The position numbers and the translations under genes were made by a program. Shown here piece by piece: positions 7,134 through 15,118 of a stretch of 64,000 bases of DNA. Numbering within the stretch: position 1 is the first letter of the stretch; each line of letters begins with the position of its first letter. The DNA lies in contig CAMAWT010000001.1 in the NCBI GenBank assembly GCA_945862065.1, positions 209,519 to 273,518 of the forward strand. The letters are read 5' to 3'. Source of the DNA: Flavobacterium psychrophilum. GTDB taxonomy: Bacteria > Bacteroidota > Bacteroidia > Flavobacteriales > Flavobacteriaceae. The notes under the pieces were generated by a model. It ran no database searches and was not told the origin of the DNA. It saw only the letters and a list, made by a program, of their open reading frames with translations.

Positions 7134-9143
7134 TTAATTTAACTGTAATTCTATAACCGAATTCCTACTGATAGGTTGTCCAGCTAGAATAGATTGACTT
7201 TTAACTTTACCTACTCCATTTCCTTTCAATTTAACTTTTAATCCCTTGTTTTCCAATAGAGCAATAGCATCCATTCCAGGCATTCCTTTTACATTAGGAA
7301 CTTTATTATTATCATTCTGAGCCTTTAAAGAGTATTCATTATACTGATTTTCTTGTTTAGAAATTTTCTTATTCAAATCTTTGATATCCATAGTGGTTGG
7401 TGAATCTGTAAATATTTTTTGAGCTATTTTTTTAAAAACAGGACCAGCAACATCAGCACCATAATAATTTCCTTTTACGGTACTAGGTTTATGGACTACA
7501 ACAATACAAGTATACTTAGGTTCCTTCACAGGAAAGAACCCAACAAATGAGGAAATATAGTGTTTATCAGCACCACCATTAATTCCATAATTACCTTGAG
7601 CTGTACCTGTTTTACCAGCTATTGAAAAATCTTTAGAGTAAATACTCTTCGCAGTACCCTTTTTAACCACATTTTCCAATAGGGCTTTTAATTTCTTGAC
7701 AGTTTCTTCAGAACATATCTTGGGATTGATAATCTCTTTTTCAAATTTTTTGATGGTTTTATTTTTATCTCTTATTTCAGATACAAATTGTGGTTTTATC
7801 ATTTGCCCATTATTTGCAATAGCATTGTAAAGAGTCAATGTTTGCATAGGAGTTACTTCTACACCATAACCAAACGCCATCCAAGGTAATGATATTCCAT
7901 TCCACTTTGGGGTATTGGGTTGAGGAACAAAGGGTATTCCTTCTCCTTTTAAACACAATCCTAATGGTTTATTAAGGCCCATATTATTAATACGGTCAAC
8001 AAATTGTTTTGGGTTGTTCTTATAGTTTTCATAAACAGCTTTAACCAATACTGTGTTAGAGGATATTTCAAAACCTTTGGCTAATGAAATTCTTTGTGGT
8101 CCATCTCTGTGTGAATCTACAACATCTTTTCCAAAAAAAGTTATCAAGCCTCCATTACGATCATATACTTTACTGGTATCAACTTTCTTGTCTTCCAACA
8201 GAGCAATCATGTCTACCAATTTAAAAGTCGAACCAGGTTCTCCTTTTTCCCGTACAGCGTAATTAAGTTGTTCATAATATTTTGAATCAGTTCCTTTACC
8301 TAAATTTGCAATAGCTTTTATATAACCAGTTTTAGTTTCCATAACAATTACACATCCATGTTCAGCATCAAACTTTTTTAAAGTTTCAAGCAAAGCATGA
8401 TGAGCAATATCTTGAATATAAACATCAATTGTTGAAACAACATCATAACCCTCTATCGGTTCAATCTCATTTTCATCACGAATTGGTTTGTATTGACCAT
8501 GGGCAATTTTTTGTTTCAATATTTTACCATCTTTACCATTGAGGTAGTTATCATAAGACCCTTCAATACCAACAGATAATGAATTCCCTTTATTATCAAC
8601 ACTTGTATATCCTATAGTTCGCTGAGCAATATTTCCAAGTGGATAGGCACGAATAGTATGTAAATCTGCAATTAATCCACTTTTGTAGCTACCTAATTTG
8701 AACAATGGCATTTTTTTTACTAGCATGTAATTGGAATAATTCACATTATTTTGAATAACAACATATCTTTTTTTTAAATGCTTCGATTTTGTCAGTAATG
8801 CATAATAATGTGCCTTAGATTTACCAAATAATTTTGAAAGCGAGGTAGATAAGGAATCAACCTTTTCATTAAAGTTTTTATCACTTGGTATTGTAGCATT
8901 AAAAGCAATAGTGTATTCTGGTATTGATATCGCCAGTAAGCTACCATCCGAAGAATAGATACTTCCTTTATTTGCAGGTACAACAAATGTCTTTATGGTA
9001 TTTTGTTTTGCTAATTTTCTGTAATGTTCACCATGAACCCATTGAATGTTGGTTAGCTTTACAATAATTGCAAGAGCAATTAAAAAGAGTATAAAGGCAA
9101 CAATATATATCCTGTAGTTAATAGAAGTATAGTTTTCTGTCAT
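7134..9143 (-). CDS. FtsI/PBP2-type peptidoglycan transpeptidase with PASTA domain
   Basis: This 669-aa class B penicillin-binding protein should cross-link peptidoglycan at the septum or cell wall. It has one N-terminal membrane anchor (about 11-29), a PBP dimer domain (about 45-215) and a transpeptidase domain with STFK (nucleophile Ser305), SSN (361-363) and KTGT (511-514). A C-terminal PASTA domain (about 612-669) contains NVKGMPGMDAIALLENKG. The length fits FtsI. An extra copy inside a mobile element suggests cargo that changes cell-wall synthesis or lowers beta-lactam susceptibility. It lies in the run of genes downstream of the ECF-type promoter at 11485-11515, though internal promoters cannot be excluded. 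Confidence 0.92.
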   Translation of the reverse strand: MTENYTSINYRIYIVAFILFLIALAIIVKLTNIQWVHGEHYRKLAKQNTIKTFVVPANKGSIYSSDGSLLAISIPEYTIAFNATIPSDKNFNEKVDSLSTSLSKLFGKSKAHYYALLTKSKHLKKRYVVIQNNVNYSNYMLVKKMPLFKLGSYKSGLIADLHTIRAYPLGNIAQRTIGYTSVDNKGNSLSVGIEGSYDNYLNGKDGKILKQKIAHGQYKPIRDENEIEPIEGYDVVSTIDVYIQDIAHHALLETLKKFDAEHGCVIVMETKTGYIKAIANLGKGTDSKYYEQLNYAVREKGEPGSTFKLVDMIALLEDKKVDTSKVYDRNGGLITFFGKDVVDSHRDGPQRISLAKGFEISSNTVLVKAVYENYKNNPKQFVDRINNMGLNKPLGLCLKGEGIPFVPQPNTPKWNGISLPWMAFGYGVEVTPMQTLTLYNAIANNGQMIKPQFVSEIRDKNKTIKKFEKEIINPKICSEETVKKLKALLENVVKKGTAKSIYSKDFSIAGKTGTAQGNYGINGGADKHYISSFVGFFPVKEPKYTCIVVVHKPSTVKGNYYGADVAGPVFKKIAQKIFTDSPTTMDIKDLNKKISKQENQYNEYSLKAQNDNNKVPNVKGMPGMDAIALLENKGLKVKLKGNGVGKVKSQSILAGQPISRNSVIELQLN

Positions 9144-9186
9144 TTTTAAGTTGTTAAGTAATTAGATTAATCATAAAAATCATGAT

Positions 9187-9831
9187 CTAGGTAGAAGTAT
9201 TTTTCTCCTCTTCTTTCTTTCTCAAAAGCTCCGAAAAAATAAATACAGGATCTTCTCCAGTTTCTATCATATTATTAAAAGACCAAAAAATATCTTTCGT
9301 TAATTCAAAATGGGTATCAGTATCTGAATTGATTTCTCCGGGATATAAAGAATAAGTTAATAAATCCCTACTATAAACAAACTCAACATAATTATATTTT
9401 ACACTAACTTTAACGGTGCCAAAATTCAACAAACCATTAAAGTGAGAGGCCAATACTAAAACATCATTAGTGAGTTCTTCATCAAAATTTTGAAGGATGG
9501 TTGCCCTAAATAGTAGACTGCCCGAACACACTGAATAATTAAAATCCACACAATTAGTATCGTCCACTTTAAAACCACATTCTATATGCTTGTCATTGTC
9601 AAATAGCCCATATTGCCATCCAGACCTTTTGTGATATTTAATTAAATCTTTCCATACGTACTGAGAAGATTTACTAATTGTAAGCAGTCTGTAAATTCTT
9701 TGGAATAAAAATTTTATTTTACTAGATACATACTTTATTTTTTTCATAAAAGCTCTTATTTTTATCTGTCGAAGTAACTTTGGTAAAACAAACCACATAA
9801 AGAGGAATACAATCAATTTAGCTACAATCAT
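9187..9831 (-). CDS. Membrane-anchored hypothetical protein
   Basis: This 214-aa protein has an N-terminal hydrophobic stretch (about 2-18, IVAKLIVFLFMWFVLP) followed by a very basic segment, then a soluble part with no recognised domain. Its start overlaps the stop of the upstream 61-aa membrane protein by 4 bp, so the two are coupled. It is part of the 10-kb minus-strand envelope cluster. Confidence 0.65.
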   Translation of the reverse strand: MIVAKLIVFLFMWFVLPKLLRQIKIRAFMKKIKYVSSKIKFLFQRIYRLLTISKSSQYVWKDLIKYHKRSGWQYGLFDNDKHIECGFKVDDTNCVDFNYSVCSGSLLFRATILQNFDEELTNDVLVLASHFNGLLNFGTVKVSVKYNYVEFVYSRDLLTYSLYPGEINSDTDTHFELTKDIFWSFNNMIETGEDPVFIFSELLRKKEEEKNTST

Positions 9832-10013
9832 TTCTGTTTTTTATTAAAACAATCCCCAATTATCATCATCACAATTGCAATAATGATAAGCATTACTACA
9901 TATAGTATACTGTTCACAATAACCATTAAAATAAATTTCAAAATGGAAAGTAATATGGGCAGTAAAACAATCGCTAATACTATTAAAATTAGGGCAGGTA
10001 ATATATTTTTCAT
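9828..10013 (-). CDS. Very hydrophobic 61-aa membrane protein
   Basis: The start at 10013 gives MKNILPALILIVLAIVLLPI and lies 11 bp after the upstream stop; a start at 10049 would overlap the upstream gene more. Two hydrophobic helices span nearly the whole protein, ending in a short GDCFNKKQK tail. The gene overlaps the next one (9187-9831) by 4 bp. It could be a small membrane stress protein or pore-like; no homologue was recognised. Confidence 0.55.
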   Translation of the reverse strand: MKNILPALILIVLAIVLLPILLSILKFILMVIVNSILYVVMLIIIAIVMMIIGDCFNKKQK

Positions 10014-10023
10014 GTATAAGTTT

Positions 10024-10527
10024 TTAAAATGGAATATCTTGACTATCAATAGTAATTTTACTCTTTTTTAGTATAGTATCATTTTCGTTTATGAAATCAT
10101 AACATTCATAAATATCAAAAACTTTATCTTCCCTGATTTCTATAATCAAATCCATATAATCATTGGATTGATTTCCAACAAATGAAAACCCTTTACAATT
10201 ATTATTCGAACAAGCAGCGGAATTGCATTTGCCTTCGTAAATGTTTAAAAATGTATTCCCTTCTTCTTCAAAAGCATCAAATACATTAGTCAGCTTTTTT
10301 AAAAAGGTGCGCTTGTCTAGATCTTGATAAGTATAACAATCTTCTAAAATCAATTTAAGCATATCCTCATCCATTCGTTGCATAAAGTATAATACAGCAT
10401 CTAGTTGAGAAGCTAAAGAAATTTCTGCATCATCATTCAATTTAATTCTTTTGCCATCTTTCTGGACAAGAATTACATCACCAAGTTCTGCAAGTTGTTT
10501 TAAAAGTTCTTTTTTTTTCGCATCCAT
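10024..10527 (-). CDS. Hypothetical Cys-containing protein
   Basis: This 167-aa soluble protein has a central CNSAACSNNNCKGF cluster that might bind metal or form disulfides. It has acidic helices before this and a beta-rich end after. It is separated by 11 bp from the preceding 301-aa gene and so lies in the operon controlled by the promoter at 11485-11515. Function unknown. Confidence 0.65.
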   Translation of the reverse strand: MDAKKKELLKQLAELGDVILVQKDGKRIKLNDDAEISLASQLDAVLYFMQRMDEDMLKLILEDCYTYQDLDKRTFLKKLTNVFDAFEEEGNTFLNIYEGKCNSAACSNNNCKGFSFVGNQSNDYMDLIIEIREDKVFDIYECYDFINENDTILKKSKITIDSQDIPF

Positions 10528-10538
10528 CAGTAACTATA

Positions 10539-11444
10539 TTAAAATGGTAGATCAATAAAATTATTTCTTCTTTCAAAACGAATTGAATTTGAACACTTTC
10601 CAGAAAATTGAGTTAATAATTCTAATTCTCTCTTTTTACATGTTCCGCATTTTCTAAAGCCCAGTGCATCCATATAAGTTTCTGCAAATTCTAAACTAGG
10701 ATTAAGTTTTACTCGATAATATTCAATTAATAATTTTTTTATAGGTAATTTAAATCTTGTATGATACTCTTTCAAAAATTTCTTTACTTCTAAATCAGAA
10801 TATCCCGTGTTGTTATTATAAAGTGGATTTTCTGAATAGGCGCAGCTCGAATATTTCCCAAATATTTTTAAAATAGCAGTGTTTTTTTGATCCGCATAAT
10901 AATATCTGCCAGCTTCTTTTATTAAAATGTCTAATTCTTTTTCAAGTTGTTCTAACGAATAGTTCTTAAACTCTGAAAAACCAGAGTTTTCATAATTAAT
11001 CGCTTTTGGATTGTATTCTATATTAAAAGCCATTTTAAGTCTAAATGCAAATGCAACTGGGTCTTCAAGCAAATAACGATTTTCAATAAACCATGCTCTA
11101 AAACGTTCTATTTCAGTATCACCTCGTTCTTTAATCTCCTCTGGAAGTTCAAAATTACTAAAATCGGAATGCAATCTCGGGCAATCTGTTGACGTATGAT
11201 AGGCTGGTTGCTGCTCTTTATATACATATTTCTTACTATCAAAAACCACCATTGGATTATATATTTCATTAAAATATTTTTCCGGATTTTTAAATAATTC
11301 TTGAATAGCCAACAAGCTATTTTCTTCGTATTGACTAAAAATATATAATTTGTATTTGTAGACTTCTCCACTAAGTTTGATATTCTTAAAGTTGTTTCTG
11401 TTAACAATCTTATAAGCATTATGAGAGGTAATGTATGCTTCCAT
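10539..11444 (-). CDS. Hypothetical protein, first gene behind ECF-type promoter
   Basis: This 301-aa soluble protein has a CPRLHSDF segment at about 88-95 and a C-terminal RKCGTCKKRELELL (about 264-277) that resembles half a zinc-binding site. No catalytic motif was recognised. It is the first gene after the promoter at 11485-11515, with a leader of roughly 35-40 nt, and is followed closely by the 167-aa Cys-containing protein. Confidence 0.7.
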   Translation of the reverse strand: MEAYITSHNAYKIVNRNNFKNIKLSGEVYKYKLYIFSQYEENSLLAIQELFKNPEKYFNEIYNPMVVFDSKKYVYKEQQPAYHTSTDCPRLHSDFSNFELPEEIKERGDTEIERFRAWFIENRYLLEDPVAFAFRLKMAFNIEYNPKAINYENSGFSEFKNYSLEQLEKELDILIKEAGRYYYADQKNTAILKIFGKYSSCAYSENPLYNNNTGYSDLEVKKFLKEYHTRFKLPIKKLLIEYYRVKLNPSLEFAETYMDALGFRKCGTCKKRELELLTQFSGKCSNSIRFERRNNFIDLPF

Positions 11445-11484
11445 GATATTTATAATTTGTGATTTATTATTTATTCCTTTTAAT

Positions 11485-11515
11485 TATTAATATCCAAATT
11501 CAGAAAAGGTAACCC
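11485..11515 (-). promoter_or_regulatory. ECF-type promoter 1 (GGGTTACC-N15-TATTAAT)
   Basis: On the minus strand GGGTTACC (11508-11515) is followed, 15 nt later, by TATTAAT. The same pair with the same spacing occurs at four other places in the cluster. It lies about 40 bp upstream of the 301-aa gene. The sigma factor at 20645-21265 is the natural candidate reader. Confidence 0.7.
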
Positions 11516-11561
11516 TATGAATGAAATTCTATTAGTATCAGTAATTTAACTAGTGCCAGAA

Positions 11562-11849
11562 TTATACATTTTCATCATCTAAATCTTCAGGATTATCTTT
11601 TTTAAATTCGAGACTACTATTTACAATCTTATTTGTATCATTTACTACACCTTTTTCCATCCTCCCAAATTCATCATCTGGATATAGCCATGAATTTTTC
11701 TTAATGATTGGAGGTTTTGCAACACTTAAAGTTTGAACTTGCTTTTGATTTGTGATTTTATTCCGGATTTTATTCTGGATGTCTTTATAGAGTTTAAGGA
11801 ATATCCAAATAAAAAAAAGCACAACGCTGATTATAAAAAACGTTTTCAT
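11562..11849 (-). CDS. Small membrane-anchored hypothetical protein
   Basis: This 95-aa protein has one N-terminal transmembrane helix (about 4-20, FFIISVVLFFIWIFLKL) and a charged tail ending in a run of Asp and Glu. It follows the 155-aa exported protein by 24 bp and ends shortly before promoter 1. Function unknown. Confidence 0.6.
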   Translation of the reverse strand: MKTFFIISVVLFFIWIFLKLYKDIQNKIRNKITNQKQVQTLSVAKPPIIKKNSWLYPDDEFGRMEKGVVNDTNKIVNSSLEFKKDNPEDLDDENV

Positions 11850-11873
11850 TTGTTTTCTGTATGAATAAAATAT

Positions 11874-12341
11874 TTACTGTCGCAAAAGACTATTTTTCAC
11901 AGATGTAAAAAACATAATTCGGTCTTTGTGAAAAGTCAACTCATTATTGCTTCGACTCAATGTAATTGAAGTATTATCAATATTGACACCATACATTCCA
12001 TTGCGATAAGCTAACGGAAAAGGAATAGTTGCTTGTACTAAATCCAAGGTAGATTGAGGCACACCAACATCTCCTTTTTCAGGAATTAAGTTGTAGATGG
12101 TGGTTACAATAATACCATTTTTAAAACCTACAATAATTTCACCGACTCTTCTGTTGAAAAAGTATTTATCTTTTATAGCACCTATGTATTTATAGGTACT
12201 AACACCAGTTGCAGAAGAAATGCCAAGTAGTTTAAACTGGGTAGCTTTGGGAGTTAATCGATCTCCCAAATAAAATTTTTGAGAAAAGGATTGAACAGAA
12301 ACTAACAGGAATAATGCGAGAATAATAGTTTTAGTTTTCAT
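11874..12341 (-). CDS. Exported hypothetical protein
   Basis: Starting at 12341 the protein opens with a clean signal peptide (MKTKTIILALFLLVSVQSFS-Q); a start at 12368 would add nine residues before it. The mature part of about 135 residues is beta-rich with no recognised domain. The start overlaps the end of the upstream 64-aa gene by 11 bp. Confidence 0.65.
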   Translation of the reverse strand: MKTKTIILALFLLVSVQSFSQKFYLGDRLTPKATQFKLLGISSATGVSTYKYIGAIKDKYFFNRRVGEIIVGFKNGIIVTTIYNLIPEKGDVGVPQSTLDLVQATIPFPLAYRNGMYGVNIDNTSITLSRSNNELTFHKDRIMFFTSVKNSLLRQ

Positions 12342-12525
12342 TAGTGTTCGATTTATTTTTGTTATCACTTCTAATCAATAATATTCCTGGTAAAAAGGAA
12401 ACTAATCCGATTCCAATAATTGCTCCTATTGCTTCATAAAAATTAGGCGTTCCAAAAGTTGATAGGTATCGAAAGAATGTTATGATACCAAAAATGATTA
12501 ATCCAATTCCAAATAATGTTTTCAT
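12331..12525 (-). CDS. Two-helix small membrane protein
   Basis: This 64-aa protein (MKTLFGIGLIIFGIITFFRY start) has two hydrophobic helices separated by a short Gly-containing turn. It is the first gene behind promoter 2 (12587-12617). It overlaps the downstream exported-protein gene. Confidence 0.6.
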   Translation of the reverse strand: MKTLFGIGLIIFGIITFFRYLSTFGTPNFYEAIGAIIGIGLVSFLPGILLIRSDNKNKSNTNEN

Positions 12526-12586
12526 CTGTTTTATATTTTTTATGTTAGAAAATAGTTTTGTAGAAAGTCTCTTGCTTGCTACTGTA

Positions 12587-12617
12587 GGTTTATATCTAAA
12601 AAAGAAAAAGGTAACCC
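12587..12617 (-). promoter_or_regulatory. ECF-type promoter 2 (GGGTTACC-N15-TATAAAC)
   Basis: GGGTTACC is at 12610-12617 on the minus strand, with TATAAAC exactly 15 nt later. It lies between the stop of the 175-aa gene and the start of the 64-aa gene at 12525, whose transcription it should drive. Confidence 0.7.
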
Positions 12618-12625
12618 TATTGTTA

Positions 12626-13153
12626 TTATTTATTTTTCAAATTCAAGATTTTGAAGGTGTCAAGCATAATGGCAAAGGCAGGAGTAGTTTCATCCAGAAA
12701 GGTTTCAATAGAACACGCATCAATTGTCAATACTCTATTACCATAACTGTAAGCAAATTGTTTATGGTACAATTGCAAGCCATTTTCAAAAGGTGTAAGC
12801 ATGTGTAAATAATAAAACTCTTTTAAGTCGATAATAAAGGCGCCTCTTTTTACAATTCGAGCTGTACCATAAACCGCATTAAATTGTTCTTCAAGCTCTT
12901 GGGTGGTTATAGGAGCCATTTGTTGTTTAATGGTTAACTTAGTTGGTGTTGGAAACGTTTTTATCGAAACTATAAACGAGTTACCTTTGCCATCTACAAT
13001 TTTAGCATCTACATCCGGATTGTATATTTTATCTTTTACATACCATCCATCCGGAATAATAAAAGAATAGTTATATTTAGAACTAGTGAATTTGGTTTGA
13101 CTGAAATTGGTTATCGGAAAAAGAACCAAAAGGATTAGTAGTTTATGAAGCAT
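12626..13153 (-). CDS. Exported PsbP/DcrB-like protein
   Basis: This 175-aa protein has a signal peptide (MLHKLLILLVLFPITNFSQ). The segment YNYSFIIPDGWYVKDK resembles the opening strand of PsbP/DcrB-type (DUF1795) folds. The fold suggestion is tentative. It is 40 bp downstream of the 273-aa gene and probably shares promoter 3. Confidence 0.6.
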   Translation of the reverse strand: MLHKLLILLVLFPITNFSQTKFTSSKYNYSFIIPDGWYVKDKIYNPDVDAKIVDGKGNSFIVSIKTFPTPTKLTIKQQMAPITTQELEEQFNAVYGTARIVKRGAFIIDLKEFYYLHMLTPFENGLQLYHKQFAYSYGNRVLTIDACSIETFLDETTPAFAIMLDTFKILNLKNK

Positions 13154-13192
13154 AACTTTGTTTATTTAATGAATGATTATTCTAAGTTTAAT

Positions 13193-14014
13193 CTATGTAG
13201 TAGTGAACGTTTTCTCTATAACATAGTTTCTCATTTGCATTAAAGCAGGAAGAAATGCAGCATATTCAAATAAATCAAAACTTGTTTCTGGATTTGGTTC
13301 TAAAGGTTGTTCATAGAAAAGAGTGTAGGTTTTCAAAAGCATATATCCCTCTTCTTCTGGGTCAAAAAATCTAAGTATTTCTTCCAAGTATGTTTCAAAT
13401 CTTGAATTCACAAATTGAGCAAGCTCCATATTTGTCATAGGAATATTATATACTCTTGCTTGTTTGAATATATTTGCGAATAAATCATCTTTTATGGTTT
13501 GATATTTACCAGGATATTCAGATTCATATTCTAAAAACGCAACCACTGAATTAAATAATAACACCTCAAATTTCCCAAAGTTGGTCAAATCTTTATAGGC
13601 TCTTTTAATTTCAACAATACCGCCAAAAACTACCATAAATAGCTTTTCACCATCCGATTTTTGATGTAATGTTTGAACTAATGAATCTTTAGAATTATAA
13701 TGTCTTTTTAATACAGCAAACTGCGCTATTTTTGCTGCATCTTCTCTTGATACGGTACATTTTGAATTTCTAAGAATTACATCCGTTAATTCATTGCCAT
13801 TGGTAAAATTTGAGGTAAAGTATGATACTACCGCATAACTATAGGCATATTCTGTAGCTTCTGTAGAATATTTAAAATTTAATAATTGGCGCACTTCTTG
13901 GACCTCTTGCTCTTGTTGTTGTCTTCCTCCAGGAAATATTTGTTTTCGTAACTGATTAATTTGTTCTTGTTGCTTTCTTTGTTCTGGTGATTTAAATAAG
14001 TCGAATAATCCCAT
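13193..14014 (-). CDS. Hypothetical cytoplasmic protein behind ECF-type promoter 3
   Basis: The start at 14014 (MGLFDLFKSPEQRKQQEQIN) is preferred to the upstream ATG at 14062, because the promoter -10 box at 14075-14082 would put the transcript start close to that codon. The protein is 273 aa, with a Gln/Glu-rich coiled-coil-like opening and a helical body. The MGLFDLF opening is common in proteins of unknown function. No catalytic motif was recognised. Confidence 0.65.
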   Translation of the reverse strand: MGLFDLFKSPEQRKQQEQINQLRKQIFPGGRQQQEQEVQEVRQLLNFKYSTEATEYAYSYAVVSYFTSNFTNGNELTDVILRNSKCTVSREDAAKIAQFAVLKRHYNSKDSLVQTLHQKSDGEKLFMVVFGGIVEIKRAYKDLTNFGKFEVLLFNSVVAFLEYESEYPGKYQTIKDDLFANIFKQARVYNIPMTNMELAQFVNSRFETYLEEILRFFDPEEEGYMLLKTYTLFYEQPLEPNPETSFDLFEYAAFLPALMQMRNYVIEKTFTTT

Positions 14015-14074
14015 GATAATTGTTTTTAAGTTTGTTGAATTTGCTTTACATTGGAGTTTCATTCCTCCTACAAC

Positions 14075-14105
14075 TGTTTATACTTAAAATCAAAAAAGGT
14101 AACCC
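14075..14105 (-). promoter_or_regulatory. ECF-type promoter 3 (GGGTTACC-N15-TATAAAC)
   Basis: GGGTTACC is at 14098-14105 on the minus strand, and TATAAAC follows after 15 nt. It is the only plausible promoter for the 273-aa gene and the PsbP-like gene after it. Confidence 0.7.
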
Positions 14106-14280
14106 TACTAAACAAAAAAAACCAAATCTTTAATTTATAAAAGAATTGGGATATGATTTTTCACCAAATAGATATTAATGCTATATTATGTCAAAAAAAT
14201 TGCGAAACGTCAATATTTCTCTTGGTATTCAATAATTTGTCATATACATTTGTTACTTATTAACCTTAAATTTATTTATC

Positions 14281-14481
14281 ATTGAAACTATTAAAGAAGG
14301 TACGCAAGTAAAATATATTGGAAAAACTAATGATTATACTTTTAAAGATGATTTATCCACAAATTCAATTGGTATTGTAAAAAACGTCTTTGAAGCTGAT
14401 GGAAAGGCAACTTTTCAAGTTGAATTTGAAAATGGAATTTTAGCTTCAATTGATTTAAAAGATTTAGAAAAATTGAAATAA
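14281..14481 (+). CDS. Possible 66-aa SH3-like small protein with non-ATG start
   Basis: An open frame encodes a protein-like sequence (IETIKEGTQVKYIGKTNDYT onward) with alternating beta strands and normal codon use. It ends 1 bp before the ATG of the next gene. It has no ATG, GTG or TTG in frame back to the upstream stop, so it must start at ATT 14281 or be the tail of a truncated gene. It is one of the few plus-strand genes in this block. Confidence 0.4.
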   Translation: METIKEGTQVKYIGKTNDYTFKDDLSTNSIGIVKNVFEADGKATFQVEFENGILASIDLKDLEKLK

Positions 14482-14482
14482 A

Positions 14483-15105
14483 ATGATTCTTAAAATGAAG
14501 AAAAAACAAGTTGAAGATTTTTTTAAACTATTCATCAAGGATTATCTCGTTGGAGATATTCTAATTCTTAATAATATAAAGAAAGATGAAGATACAGGAT
14601 TAGGTGCATGTACTATTCCGCAAGCAATGGCAGTAGTTTCTGGAATTGATTTATTAGGGCTACTTTTTGGTAACAATAAAAACACGGATAATACTAAAGA
14701 ACATATTTTTGAATTTTATCGAATCACAAAAAAACTTTTAGTAATAATTCTTATGATGATGCTTGTATTGAAAAAATATTTTTGTGCAGACATGGTATGA
14801 TGCATAATTTTTTTCCGAAATTTAAAGCAAACAATATCGGAATTTGCAAAAGCGAATCTGAAAGTCTTTTTATCAAAGATCTTTATAATGGTATTGAAAT
14901 AGAATCTATAAATGTAACCATTCTTACTCGTGATTTTTTATTGGCGGTATCTGAATTAGAAACAATGATAGTAGAAAGTTCAGATGATTTGTTTTTTGAT
15001 AATATTTTAATTTCAATCAAGGATTTAGGTTATTCAAATCAACTCGCAATAACAACTTCTCCAATGACAACAATAAATATTGTAACTCAAAATAAAAGAA
15101 AATAA
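14483..15105 (+). pseudogene. Frameshifted hypothetical gene (or programmed -1 frameshift)
   Basis: Two overlapping frames make one protein of about 207 aa. The first part (MILKMKKKQVEDFFKLFIKD to FYRITKK) is read in one frame and the second (TFSNNSYDDACIEK to TQNKRK) in the -1 frame. The switch falls at a run of seven A at 14728-14734, read A_AAA_AAA in the zero frame, which is a canonical slippery heptamer. It could be a programmed shift, a phase-variable tract, a true inactivation or a sequencing error. Without the shift the first frame stops after 105 aa. The family was not recognised. Confidence 0.6.
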
Positions 15106-15118
15106 TAATCCAAAGAAG

